NCBI RefSeq assembly: GCF_020080835.1
Contig: NC_058161.1
Coordinates: 15,861,603-15,925,602, forward strand
Direction of reading: 5' to 3'
From: Cotesia glomerata
Lineage: Eukaryota; Arthropoda; Insecta; Hymenoptera; Braconidae
DNA: 64,000 nucleotides
Shown: positions 48,931 through 60,922 of the stretch, in pieces
Position numbering within the stretch: the first letter of the stretch is position 1
How the letters are laid out: each line of letters begins with the position of its first letter
Translations under genes and position numbers: made by a program
Notes under the pieces: model-generated
The model's database searches: none
Told to the model about the DNA's origin: nothing
Seen by the model: the letters and a program-made list of their open reading frames with translations, nothing else

Positions 48931-51361
48931 AAAAATAAAATATACACACTTTTATTATGAAATCACTCACCAAAAAAATTAATTATAAATATTATAAATG
49001 GCATTATAATCACATTGTTCTTCCATTATCCAGTGGTTAGCCTTTTGATTTATTTTATTTATTTTTTTTTATTTTATTCACCAAGTGGATTATTATTTTG
49101 GTATCAAATTAAATAATAAAAATTGCTCTTCCTTATATTATTTTTATAATATAATATGTTAATTAAGAATTTAATAAGACTTTGCAGTTAATAGTTATTA
49201 AAAATAAGAAAACGTTAAATTGTAAATATATGTTTTTCGAATTTTTAAAATCGAAAGTAAGTAAGGGTACAAAAAAAAAAAAATTGAAAATATTCCGCCC
49301 GAAAAAAAAAATCTTTTTTATTTAAAAACTGTCAATCAAACATTTTTTTAGTAAGACTATTGCTTGTTTAATGTATCAAAAATTATAATTATAATAAGAA
49401 TAAAAAATTTTTTAATGAGAATTCGAAACAACGAATTCGTTTGATAACTTTGACTGTCTAAAAATAAACCATGTTCGATTATTCATTTTTTGTACGGTAT
49501 TAAAATCCAAAAAAAATAGTTGAGCATTTACAATATATTATAATTATAATAATAATTGAATAGATAAATATTAATATTTATTATCTATTTTAATAATTAA
49601 TAAACAATTTAATAAATCGATTACTAACGCTATATACACTGTAATATTCATGTGAATGATTGAAATGCATTATTATATTTTCTTCTTAGAAATATATTTG
49701 CCGTATACGTGATTAATGGGACTAAAAAAAAAAGACGAAAAGTGATTATTATAAAGTGAGCGATTAAAGGATGCGTGAATGTTTTTAATCCATTATTACA
49801 TATTTTCAGTATATCACTCGACATAGATATAAAATTGTAGGATCTATTCTAAAATAATTAAATATATGGGAATAAATTTTTTGTAAATATATTGTTAATT
49901 TAAGTTCTTTAAGTAATTTTTTTAATTAATCTATTAATAAACTAGGTTCCTTTTTTTTTTTTAATTTTTTTTGTTAAGTATTTTTCTATAACAGGAAGTG
50001 GTTTTGTAGCCGTCTTTTTAATCTCCAAATGTTATTAAAACAATTAATGATAAAAAAATTTCAAGTCTTTTAGTTATTATTATTTCATTCCATTTTTTTA
50101 TTCTCATGGCAATAATCCTTTAATCATTAATATAATTTATTATTTTTTAATTGATATTATAGAATAATATATCTTTTATTCTAAATCAAGTGATTTACAA
50201 AATTTTAATCAAGTGTACTGGTATTATTTTTTGTAAAAAATTTGAAATCACACATCTTGTACTCTGACTTTCTGTAGAAAATTTTATCATGTTAATTAAT
50301 ATTTACTTCATTAACAAATGATTTTTTTTTTCATTCCACCAATTTTATATTTTTTTTTTTTTTTTTTTTCATTTTTTCCAAAGAAGCATCTTGAAATAAA
50401 ACTGATTTTATTTTTATGTCCTTATAAATTTTGAAAACAAAAATTGTTTTTATTAAAAATCGAAAAAAATATGAATGGAATTCAATTTCAATAGAATTTT
50501 ATTTGGAAATATTTTGCGAGAAAATGTTAGTGTAAAATTATTGAAAACTTTTAACGGATCAACAAATATAAAAATATTCTCTAGACTAGTATAAAAAAAA
50601 ATAAGTACCCAATTAATCTAATTTTTGAGTTGAAGTATAAGATTTTTGAAGATCTAAATTTTTTAAATATTTTTCCGATTATTTAAAAAAAAAAATTATT
50701 TTCTTTCATCCGTTAGTACTTTTATAGAGTATAAATAATAATTTTATGTTATTCAATAATAGTTGACTATTTTATTAATACATAATTATGATAAATACAT
50801 TGTAAATTTAAATTAAAAAAAAAAATGTCAGGTAAAAACTTAAACTTAGTTTCTAATTACAATTTATTATTATTATTGTTAAATATGCATCAATTTTTAT
50901 TACGTACTTTATTACATAATAAAATTAAATAATAAAACTATAAGTGAAATAAAAAATATAATTCGCTCAGAACTGGATACTATTAAATAAAATAATTTAA
51001 TTACTTATAAAAAAAATAAATATTAATAAAAAAAATTAAATAAATTGTTTATAAAAATTGAATCAAACAATTTTTATTAAAAATTTATATTCTTCCCTTA
51101 TCTAAGCTAAATTTTATTATAAAAATAATTATATCAATAAAAGTAATTCCATTTTTTATTTTAATTCTTATCTCTAATTTTTAAATATTGTGTGGTACGC
51201 GTGACTTCGGTGGCTTTACAACAAAATATATAACTAAACTCGCCTTAGGGCGTAATGTGTTATTAAATTTGTTTTCGAGGCAACAATAAAAAGACAAGTT
51301 CTTGAGTTTTCAGCAAAGTAGTGCGAAAATTTTTTTTAACTGATCAAATATTTTTTTTAGC
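48931..51361. other. AT-rich intergenic region between Slik and FMO
   Basis: No ORF, RNA gene or clear terminal repeats. Weak promoter-like features lie at the right end: AATAAAAAGA (about 51285) and TTTCAGCAAAGT (about 51308), roughly 25 bases apart, upstream of the FMO start. Confidence 0.4.
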
Positions 51362-51385
51362 TTGCCAAAAAAAAAGAAACTTAAA

Positions 51386-54300
51386 ATGAGTGGAAATATT
51401 GAGACGACCAGGAAAAAAATAAAAGTTTGTGTTATTGGTGCCGGCGCAGCTGGTTTATGTGCAATCCGGCATTTGTCAAACGACCTGATTTCTTTTGAAC
51501 CCGCGGTATTTGAACAGTCGGAAGTGATCGGTGGTACTTGGGTTTACAGCGAAAAAACTCAAGCGGATATTGGTCATCCTATACATTCCAGTATATATAA
51601 AAATCTCAGGTAATATTAATGAATTTTAAACTTTTAATATGAGAAATCATAAGGTAAAGTACCCAGTATAGTAGTTGAACAAGTTTCAAAGTAAAACGTA
51701 TTTGACCCTACTTTTAATATATAAAGATGCAATTATTAGTTCAAATTAGTGATTTTCATAAAAATATAAACTATTTTGAATTCATTGATGCGCAAAATAA
51801 CAAAGATAATTGAATATTTATAATTTGACAACGTTTTTAAAATAGTCTATGAAAGGAGTAGTAGTTGAACAATCAATTCTGACAAGCCGCAATAGTTGAA
51901 TACTCCGGGAGCAGTAGTTGAATTAATAAAATACATGGCAATAGGCACAGCAAAAATTTTCAACGTTTTATTGAAACTCCAAAAGAATTATAACATATTA
52001 TTGAATAATATTAAAAATAATACTATGAATATTTAATATGTTTATTTAAAAATGAGAAATATTTGTATTTAATTTTTTAATTACATTTTTTATGAATGAC
52101 AAAGCAAATTTTCAATTATAAATCAAAAAAACTCAATTCAAAACGTTCAATAATTTTTAACTACACTAATTTTTAGCTATAAAACTTATTTAATTTGCAG
52201 TAATTAATATAAATTACAATTATGATCACTAGTCTATAAACCTATTAGAGATTAGAGTGCTGTTAAAATTATACGGCCGCAATTATACAGTATTAATGCG
52301 GTATTTTTTCAGCATTTTTTCAGTTGTTTTGGTCAGTTTTTTTATCGAAAAATTACGGAACATTTACCGTAAAAATGCGATACATTTACGCTAAAAATTT
52401 AGAATATTTACGCTGAAAATGTGGCATATTTACGGTAATAAAGCGGTAAAATGATTGTATTAAAACCATATTGCACGACTCATGATGCGAAGCATCGCTT
52501 CACGATCGAAAAATTTTTTTCGCCTCATTTTGGCGGCTATTTTCATTATTATAGCCTTGTTAGTTCACGGAATCAAGATATTTTGCATATTATTGTCGAG
52601 ATAATTTAATGGAGATTAATTTCATACTTTTTAAAAATTTATTTACTGCAATAGAATTGGAAAAAAACACCAAAATAGGTCAAAAAATTTTCCTGTCCGT
52701 CATGTGTGAAACCCGCAAACATTGTAACTTGTGAAAAAATCCATTATTTGAGTTAAATTTTTTTTTTTAAATTCTAATCGACGATTGTAGGTCACTGAAT
52801 GCGAATGATTAATTAATTCAGTGTTGTTTAATTGCAATTAATAAAAAACGAAAACTACAAGACTGTATATCTATATATATATCGATGTAAAATTAACATG
52901 GATGGTGATATATCTATATCTATAGATATTATGTACATTTTATTCCACCAGGGGCGCTTGTGCAGTACCTTCCTACTACAGCTGTTTTTTCGGCAATTAA
53001 TTTTGAACGACTTAAGTTTTTTTTTTTTTTTTATATTTCATAATTAAATGAGCATTATGAGTCGTGCACTTTTGGATTTTCCAAACTTTTTAAAAAATGG
53101 TGTCAAATTAAATAACGCTTGGACTGGGATTCGAACCCAGAACCTCCTGGGGACATGTCGGCTATTCTACCATTTGAGCTACCCGGTCTGTACCATATTG
53201 TTTTTTTGCTTATTCTATATACATTAAGCCACACCGTCCATCTTACGATAAGCATATTTAAAATTAAATAATATAATTATATATGTGAAACAATATAACT
53301 TTTCGATTTTAGATAATTTGCAATTTTCTAAGTGAGAAATTAAAAATTGAAATTAAAATTAGAATATATTTACTTAACAGGCGAGACCATCTTTTTCTCG
53401 CTTTGCTCTCACGGAGCTCAACGGAACTATCTCTGTCGCACTCCCAACAGCAGAGCAATTACAGTTTCGATTGGTTTCACGAAACGAATGAAATTTTTGA
53501 AAAAAATGCTTTGTGGTGAAATAGTTTATTAAATTATCTATTATATCTAAAAAGATTTTTTCAAAATTTCCATTCGTTTCGCTAAGCCGATTGAAACTGC
53601 AATCACTGGTCTCGGCTGTTAACATATGTATTATTTTACATTAATTACTGCTAAATACCTAATTAAAAAATAATATTCTACATATTTTCTATTCAAAAAC
53701 AGTATTTGTTTTTGCAAAGTAGCGATGGAGAATAAAAAGCAAAATTTGAAATTTTTCATTTTATTCATTTCTAACATAGAAGTGAACAAAAAATAAAACT
53801 AAATCTTTAATAATTGTCCACTATGTCAGAAAATATTCGGCAAAATTACTGTATTATTACGGTAATTATTTGGAATTTTTTGGGTAAAATTTGGGCATTA
53901 ATGCAGTAATTGTATAGTATATTTTTGGTAACTGTACAGCATAAGTGCAGTATATATACTGGATAACTACAGTATAAAAACTGGCCAAAACAACTATAGT
54001 TTAACCGCATTATTACCGAATTATAACGGTAAATATACACTCGACATGTTCACTTTTAAGTTAACAAAAATATAATTGTTTTGATTTATAAGATACCGGC
54101 GGGTAATAAGGCCTAGTATATATATTATTATTATTAGGGCCAGGACTTTCGCAGTTGCTTAAATGAGCATTCATATGTTTAACCTCAAATTTGAATAAAG
54201 AAACAACGCCAACTTCCTGGCCCTAATTATTATATACGTGACTGAATAAAGTAGTCAGTACTTGTCTCGGATAGCTTAACTGGTAGAGCCCTTGGCGCGT

Positions 54301-57300
54301 AACCGAGAGATCTGGGTTCGATTCCCAGTCTGGGCTGTCTGATTATTTTTTCAATTACGAAAAAATTCCCACTGAGTAGGTCCCCCCTTTCCCCTATCCG
54401 TTCTTTCCCAACTCTCTTAAAAATTTGCTTTGATATGGCTAGCTAAGGGAGATTTTGAAAAAAATCGAAAATATTGCATTTAATTATTGAAATGTAACGT
54501 TAATTTTTATATTAATACATAACTACACAATATAATGAAGTAATGGTAATTTTCACCATAAACAAACACAAAATTGAATTTTTTCAAAAACCTTGCGAAT
54601 AGGCCTTATTTTACTACCGTAGGGTAATAAGGCCTGCGGGTTAAACATACTGGAAATAGTTATACGAAAATAAATAAAATTGGTATTATAGATCAATCAT
54701 CACTTAAATTTAGCAACAATACTTCTTAAGATGTTGATAAAAATTAGAACAATGATTTTAAATTATTAAATATAAAATAATAAAAAATGTTTACCATTTA
54801 CTCAAACCGTTTTTTAGGAATTTTTCCGCGCTACTTTAGCATATGACGGATGATGAAATATAGAAGACAGGGAACATTGTATCGGGACTCTATCTATAAA
54901 CTTGTAGCGACATTTCTATGCTAGACGCTTCTACTAGAGAAGCCTTTAGCGCAAGCGGTTATTTTAAATAGCATTTCTATCACTTAGGCCTTATTACCCG
55001 ACAGGCCTTATTACCCGCGGGTGCTTTAATTAAAAAAACTTACAGAAATCAATTACTGTATCTTTGAATCATTATAACATGCGTAATTACTCATAATAAA
55101 TATACACTGATAAAAAAATTGACTTGACTCAATAGCCAAACTCTTGAACCAAGAATTCCATTTTGAAGAAAATGATTTTCTTGAATCAAAAGAATAACTC
55201 TTGAGTCAAGTCAATTTTTTTATCAGTTTACGGATTTTGTATTACAACAATTCGAAAAGTCTGTTCAAGTACTAGTCTCATTTTTATAAGTGTTCAAGTA
55301 CTGGGTACTTTACTTTACTAATGAAATAATGAAATTTCACGAGTAAATTTTGTTTGATGCATCAGAACTAATTTGCCTCTACAACTGATGAATTTTCCGG
55401 ACTTTCAACGCATGGACCAAACTGAACCCAGTTGTGGAACTCATGAGCAAGTTTTAAAATATTTGCTAGATTATGCTGACCATTTCAACCTTTGTCAATT
55501 CATTCAGGTTATAAATACTTTTACTCATTAAACTAAATGAAGAAATTATTAAAGCATTAAAATTAAATTATTGCTTCATATTTTTATGTCGCGAATTTAA
55601 TCAATTTTTTTATTAGACTTTTGAAAAATTAAAAAAAAAGTAATTATAGAAGACATTACTACCAGGCTAGAATAAAAAATGTTTAACAATTAAATGCTTA
55701 ACAGTTCAATATGAAGGTCATCAACGTTGAACCGATTCTAAAAGAAGAAGATTGGCGCAAAACAGAATGGAAGGTAACAATTAAAAATTTAAAAACTGAT
55801 CTGGTCGAAGAGAATAATTTCGATGCCGTTTTAATTTGTAATGGGTGAGTGATGGACATATTTTTTAAGGGGGGAATACGTGTAGATGGACGTTTTCAAG
55901 CTGAATTTTTATTAATTTTTTAAGGTATAAAAAATTTATGTTATTTATTGAAACTATCAAGTTATTTTACACACATATTTATGAGTATTTTTTCATATTT
56001 TATAACAGAAAAATTATTTTTTTTATATGTGTATATTCTATATGAACCTCAATTTAAAAAAAAAAATAAAAAATTTATATTTTTTAGAGGGCTGTTAAAA
56101 TAAGTCGTGATTTTTTTTCATTTTTTCATATATTTATTTATTCAAATTTAAATACCAAGGCAAAAGCCAGATGGCAAAGGTATAAAAGAAATTTAATAAA
56201 TTACATGTAAAACCACAAACATAGACATTCATCAATATGATAGATCATAAATGATGGTATAAATAGAGTCACTCATGAATTATAGCAATAAAATATTGTT
56301 TATTAAAAAAAAAATAGTTAATTTTTACTTTTTTTTTTTTTTTTAATTGAAGTTCATATAGAAGATACATATAAAAAAATTAATTTTTCTGTTCCATTGA
56401 TTTCAGATAAAAATTGTGGCTTCCATCGTGTACACCAACTTTTAAGTCGGATGACAACCTACGATGTGTATCAGCTGATATCTCCGTTAAGTTATGTTGT
56501 TGTAAAATATAACAAAATATAAATATATGTATAAAATAACCTGATAGTTTCAATAAATAACATTAATTTTTATACCTCAAAAAAAATTAATAAAAAATCA
56601 GCATCAAAACGTCCTTTCACACGTATTTCCCTTCTTAATAAAGTTTCATTTGACAAACACTAATAATTATTTTGTTTTTCTATGACAGGCATTATTCGGA
56701 GCCAAAAATTCCAAAAATTTCGGGTATAGAAACATTTTCAGGAAATGTGATGCATAGTCATGATTATCGAAGCCCCGAAAAATATTCTGGAAAAACAGTA
56801 ATTATTCTAGGAGCTGGTCCATCTGGTATTGATATTGGTATTGAAATTACTGGATTTGCAACTCATGTTTACTTGAGCCACAATGGCCCTCGGTAATAAA
56901 AAAAGTCTCAGAAATTTTGAAAATTTATATATTACCTATTGTCTGATTATAAAATCAAATTTGAAATGATTCAATCCATGCAAAGTGTATATCTACATTA
57001 GGGTGTATCAAAATTAAACTTCAATGATGGACCGCTTAAAATTGGAATTTTGAGTTTCGCTTTTAACACACTGATAGAAGGATTTGTTTATAGTTAAAAA
57101 TATTTGTTAATATTTAACAAATCATTTATTAAAGACCACTTTTTAGTCTTTAATAAATATTTCTTAGTATTTAAAAAGATTTATTAATATTTAATAAATG
57201 AATATCAGATTTATTAAATACAAACAAATAATTTTAAATACTAAGAAATATTTGTTTAATACTAAAAAATGGTCTCTAATAAATTATTTGTTAACTATTA

Positions 57301-60300
57301 ACAAATATTTTTTGATACAAATAAATCCTTCTATCAGTGCAGGAGTTGTGTTTGTCATATAATTTTTTAACAGGAGTTTTGTTTGGCTAAATTTTGAAAT
57401 TTCAGCAAAAATGCCTAAACAAAACTCCTGTTAAAAAATTCTATGATAATCAAATAAATCCCTTACGCTCAAAATATCTCAGGAAATGCCCAAACACAAC
57501 TCCTGTTAAAAGCGGAACTCAAAATTCCAATTTTAAGAGGTCCATCACTGAAGTTTAATTTTAGCTCACCCTAATTTACATGTTAATCAGAAAATTGTTT
57601 CAAAATGTTTTCAATCATTTTCTATTAGGTTTCTCATTCAGGGTTGTAACCACACATTTTTTTCAGATTTTCAAGTGCTTTACCTCCAAATATGACTGAA
57701 ATTACAAGAGTAAAGTTTGTCAACGGCAATGAATTTCATTTAACAGATGCCACAACTGTTATTGCCGATGATTTGCTCTATTGTACGGGATATAACTTCT
57801 CCTTTCTATTTTTGGACGAAACTTGTCATATAAAGGTTGACAATGATCATGTTAATATGCTATTTAATCATTTAATTAACATCAAACATCCAAAAATGGC
57901 TTTTGTGGGGATTCCTTTTAAAGTTATACCTTTTCCAATGTTTCATATTCAGGTAACAGCTAAATTTTAGTTCAAAATTATCTACTAGATAAAATTTTTA
58001 TTTGAAATATCAAAATAATTTTGGAAGTGAGAATTCACCCGATGAGACACGGGGCACGGGTCTATGCATACACTACACCCGTGCCGATATTTCACACGGA
58101 CTGGGCACGGGTACGAGCACGAATACAGTATACCGAACGAAAACAGTTTCACTGTAAAAAAATCGCGCCAAGTCCACGTTCATAAGACTATTAAGAAAAA
58201 AAATTTGTATTTCTTTACAAAAAGATATAAAATAAAAAATTAAAAAATCCAAGTAACCGATATGGTTGTATATGATTTTTGGACATTAAAAAAAATTTTG
58301 TTGTAAATTTAAAAATTAAAAGAAACAATTTTGGAACGTATTTAGTGTGCGTGGTTACAAAATATTTCACTTTTTATGAAATTCCTAAAATCTATCTACT
58401 AGGACTTTTAAAAAAAATTGAAGTACACAATGACACACACACCAAGTACGTTCCAAAATTGTTTCTTTTAATTTTTAAATTTACAACAAAATTTTTTTTA
58501 ATGTCCAAAAATCATATACAACCATATCGGTTACTTGGATTTTTTAATTTTTTATTTTATATCTTTTTGTAAAGAAATACAAATTTTTTTTCTTAATAGT
58601 CTTATGAACGTGGACTTGGCGCGATTTTTTTACAGTGAAACTGTTTTCGTTCGGATTTCAGTATTTTTTGTAATTATAATAAAAATTTGCAATTGGTACC
58701 AACTTAAATCTCAAGTTGGCTGCATTTTTTATAGCAAACTATCCCCTTGAAGCTACAGTTTATGTAAAAATAATTGCAGCGCACCCTGGCGGGTGTAGAT
58801 GCAAGCTGTGAAATTTATTTTTTTAACTGTAGCTTCCCATCTATTGGAGGATTACCATGCATTCTCGAATTACTTAGTCTGTGGCATGTCACTTTTTACA
58901 TCGAAAAAAAGTCAGGATCGAAATTTTTGAGCTTGCTATAGTTTGTGCTGATAAAATTTAATAATTTCAAGTAGATTAATTGTTATAATTGAATATAATT
59001 AATTGATATCAGTAAAATAAAGTATGAATTACTGTTATAATATAAAATTTAGGAACAAGAAGTACCGTAGAATTAAATAAAATTTTGCAACCTCGAAATA
59101 CCGTTCTGCTTACTCGCTGGGTGCGTGACCCCACCGCCACCTGGCGATACAACTTACGGTGGCTTTTTTAAGAAAATTTACATGTATTAGATGCCAAATA
59201 GTTATTTAAACAATTAAATAAACTTGAAAAAAATTTGTTTTCTATGTAAAATGTGACATATTACACAGAATGTAGATTAAATTAAAAATTTTTTCTTGGG
59301 TCAGTTGAAAATAGTAAGGAAAATAAACACAATAACTAAAACAAATCTCAAGTGAATTAGGTTAATCAGTGTTAAAATCTGTCAAGGTGTTTATTGTTAA
59401 ATTAATATTAAATGAAAAATCAGTATTAATATTAAATATATAACAATCTGAAATTATATAAAAAATAACGAATAGCTCTATTTAACATAACTATATATTT
59501 ACGAATGTATCTTAAATTTTTATATTCTTTATTTAATTTTGCAATCTATTACCCATAATATTATTTTTCAACCACAAACTTTAAAAAGGGTAAAAATTTA
59601 ATCCTGGCTGAACATATGAGAGATGTTGAGCAGCAGCTATCCATTTTTTTCGCTGATTTAATTTCCAATTGGCAACCGGAAACTTATAAAATTTACAATC
59701 ACTATTTCTACTAGTATTTTTACAATTAACTACACAACAATTTTGATGACCCATTTTATTTTATTTATTTAAATAAACTAACACACGTGTTATTTTCATA
59801 GCTTTTAGTAATAAAGAGCCACCCTTAGTTCTGTATTGTCCCGCAGCGGGCGCTGACATCAGTTTTGTGTCCCCCACTATGCCTTACGCACCCAGCGAAC
59901 AGTAAACACACTCGGTAGTCTGGCGCTCCGTTTACAACGGATTTGAACGGAACTTGGCGCCAGATTCTACCGAATCTGTGGATAATAGACCCGTGCGCCG
60001 TGACTCATCGGGCAAATTCTCACAATCAAAAATTTTACACAGAAAAAAATCTTTTTAAAATTACAGAAAAATCTGTTTAATTTAAAGGATTCACTCCTGT
60101 TAAGACATAATAGTCAAATTTACATTTTTAGAATACTGTCCACTAAACATCAGAAAAAATGTTAAACTTACATTGCAAAAAATGTAAATTTGGCAGGTGA
60201 CAAATAACGTTAAATTGACAAAAAAATTTTTTAATTTAATCTTAGCTAATTTGTAAATTTTACATTTAAAAAATGCATTGTAAAAACTACACTGATAAAA

Positions 60301-60868
60301 AAATTAATTTAAGAGAAATATTTTTTTTATCAGTGTACATAAAATTATTAATGGCTAAAATTCTTATGTGAAATTTCTTTTTCTCGAGTATCTAATTTTT
60401 ACAAATCCATTCCTGTAAATTTAACAGTATTATTTTTTTATAAATATAACATTATTTAACAATAAAATTTTTCTGTATTTATACCTTTAAATTTAACAAT
60501 TTTTCTTTGTGAATATGACATTATTTACTAATGTTACAATAAGAAAACCATTTCTTTAATTTTTACTTATAATTTTTTTCTTGCAGGTTCAATATTTCTT
60601 ACAGCTTTTAAAAGGGCAAGTTACGTTGCCATCTCTAGAAGTTATGATAGAAGATTCGAAAGTTAAAACCAAAAAAACTCATGCTTTGGAAGCTTTTCAG
60701 TGGGAATACAACGATTATTTAGCGGACGCAGCTGGAATTGACAGACTTCCAAAATTCTACAAAATTGGATATTCTGAGTGGTCTGTCAAGAGAACAGAAA
60801 ATTTACTGCGATACAAATATTCAAAAATAGAAATCATAGATGATCAAACAGTAAAAATTTCCATTTAA
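51386..60868 (+). CDS. Flavin-containing monooxygenase (FMO)
   Basis: Six exons: 51386-51609, 55366-55507, 55705-55844, 56689-56892, 57667-57952, 60587-60868; GT-AG junctions and phases agree, 425 aa, the usual insect size. FMOs use FAD and NADPH to oxygenate soft nucleophiles such as amines and sulfides, mostly at the ER. Seen here: FAD-binding GAGAAG (18-23), the E..(x5)G(G/T)W part EVIGGTWVY, the FMO-identifying FSGNVMHSHDY (185-195), NADPH-binding GAGPSG (210-215) and the C-terminal LLYCTGYNF. There is no obvious C-terminal membrane helix, as in other short insect FMOs. Start is the first ATG of the exon. Introns 1 and 5 (3.8 and 2.6 kb) are made largely of nested transposons. Confidence 0.93.
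52278..54035. mobile_element. Insertion with AT-rich imperfect inverted ends
   Basis: Left end GCAATTATACAGTATTAATG and right end with CCGCATTATTACCG..., absent from other copies of the host. It contains a tRNA-like unit at 53117-53188 and a pair of inverted segments near 53385-53480 / 53540-53620 (TTTCGATTGGTTTCACGAAA type). Exact ends not fixed. Confidence 0.5.
53117..53188 (-). repeat. tRNA-like Pol III unit, minus strand
   Basis: A-box TAGCTCAAATGG (53170-53181) and B-box GGTTCGAATCC (53127-53137), with a perfect T-arm stem CTGGG/CCCAG. The acceptor stem (GACCGGG vs TCCAAGC) is largely unpaired and no normal anticodon loop with U33 forms, so this is a tRNA-derived repeat head, not a tRNA gene. 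Confidence 0.6.
54094..55024. mobile_element. GGGTAATAAGGCCT inverted-repeat element
   Basis: Ends CCGGCGGGTAATAAGGCC and its inverse GGCCTTATTACCCGCGG; the word GGGTAATAAGGCCT or its inverse recurs about five times (54102, 54600, 54630, 54986, 55003). Contains a tRNA-like unit at 54264-54336. No ORF. Confidence 0.65.
54264..54336 (+). repeat. tRNA-like Pol III unit with intact arms
   Basis: A-box TAGCTTAACTGG matches the consensus exactly; B-box GGTTCGATTCC. D-stem, anticodon stem (CTTGG/CCGAG) and T-stem (CTGGG/CCCAG) pair, with a loop CGCGTAA whose anticodon position reads CGT. Position 33 is G rather than U and the acceptor stem pairs only through wobbles, so I call it a tRNA-derived SINE head; a divergent tRNA-Thr is the alternative. 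Confidence 0.55.
55105..55228. mobile_element. Short hairpin MITE, CACTGATAAAAAAATTGACT ends
   Basis: Near-perfect terminal inversion over about 26 bp around a short centre with TTGAATCAAAAGAA. The host copies iii and ii show the uninterrupted site. A related 46-bp hairpin lies at 60290-60335. Confidence 0.75.
57001..57571. mobile_element. TA-flanked GGGTGTATCAAAATTAAACT element with nested MITE
   Basis: TA flanks, ends GGGTGTATCAAAATTAAACT and TAATTTTAGCTCACCC. The arms continue inverted (CTTAAAATTGGAATTTTGAG and inverse), split by the CACTGATAGAAGG MITE at 57069-57339. Lies in FMO intron 4. Confidence 0.75.
57069..57339. mobile_element. CACTGATAGAAGG hairpin MITE
   Basis: Termini CACTGATAGAAGGATTTG and inverse CCTTCTATCAGTG; whole 271 bp is nearly self-complementary. 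Same family as 46058-46318. Confidence 0.8.
59114..59898 (-). mobile_element. TCGCTGGGTGCG element carrying a THAP-domain ORF
   Basis: Perfect 12-bp ends TCGCTGGGTGCG / CGCACCCAGCGA, 785 bp. The uninterrupted site in copy 1 of element C (21190-21200, CTGCTTACAGTAAAC) shows insertion with AC repeated. It contains a short minus-strand ORF with the start of a THAP zinc finger, which is characteristic of P-element-type transposases and THAP proteins. Confidence 0.8.
59581..59754 (-). pseudogene. Truncated THAP-domain protein (57 codons)
   Basis: MGHQNCCVVNCKNTSRNS then KFYKFPVANW and QRKKWIAAAQ: C-x4-C start, FYKFP and KWI.A are diagnostic of the first half of a C2CH THAP domain. The second Cys-x2-His half is absent before the stop, so the finger cannot fold normally unless an intron joins it to another exon. 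Lies inside the mobile element in FMO intron 5, opposite strand. Confidence 0.7.
60290..60335. repeat. Mini-hairpin with CACTGATA ends
   Basis: CACTGATAAAAAAATTAATT and inverse TTTTTTTTATCAGTG, 46 bp; a minimal relative of 55105-55228. Confidence 0.6.
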
Positions 60869-60922
60869 TTCTCAATTTTCTTAAAGCAGTTTCACATACA
60901 CATCAGTTTTTGTACAAATTTT

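Larger units (their letters stand above)
51652..55315. mobile_element. TA-flanked AGGTAAAGTACCC element, copy iv (FMO intron 1), with insertions
   Basis: Ends AGGTAAAGTACCCAGTATAG and GGGTACTTTACTT, TA flanks. Three insertions break it relative to copy iii: about 52278-54030 (ACGGTAA-rich inverted ends with internal repeats), about 54094-55024 (GGGTAATAAGG element) and 55105-55228 (CACTGATA hairpin). Nearly all of intron 1 is transposon. Confidence 0.8.
58133..59981 (+). mobile_element. Element 'C' copy 2, split by a THAP-bearing element
   Basis: Starts CCGAACGAAAACAG, ends GAATCTGTGG, colinear with 20222-21270 except for an insert at 59114-59898. Confidence 0.85.
58027..60023. mobile_element. 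Outer GTGAGAATTCACCCGATGAG element (FMO intron 5)
   Basis: Ends GTGAGAATTCACCCGATGAG and inverse CTCATCGGGCAAATTCTCAC, with CACGGGTCTAT words beside each end. Its middle is occupied by element C (58133-59981). No ORF of its own. Confidence 0.75.

Noticed and set aside
53117..53188. Functional tRNA gene
   Set aside because: Acceptor stem does not pair and no proper anticodon loop forms; only the Pol III boxes and T-arm are preserved.
58279..58572. 97-codon ORF in FMO intron 5
   Set aside because: Lies across the hairpin arms of element C; the sequence is palindromic AT-rich DNA and has no counterpart ORF conserved in copy 1.
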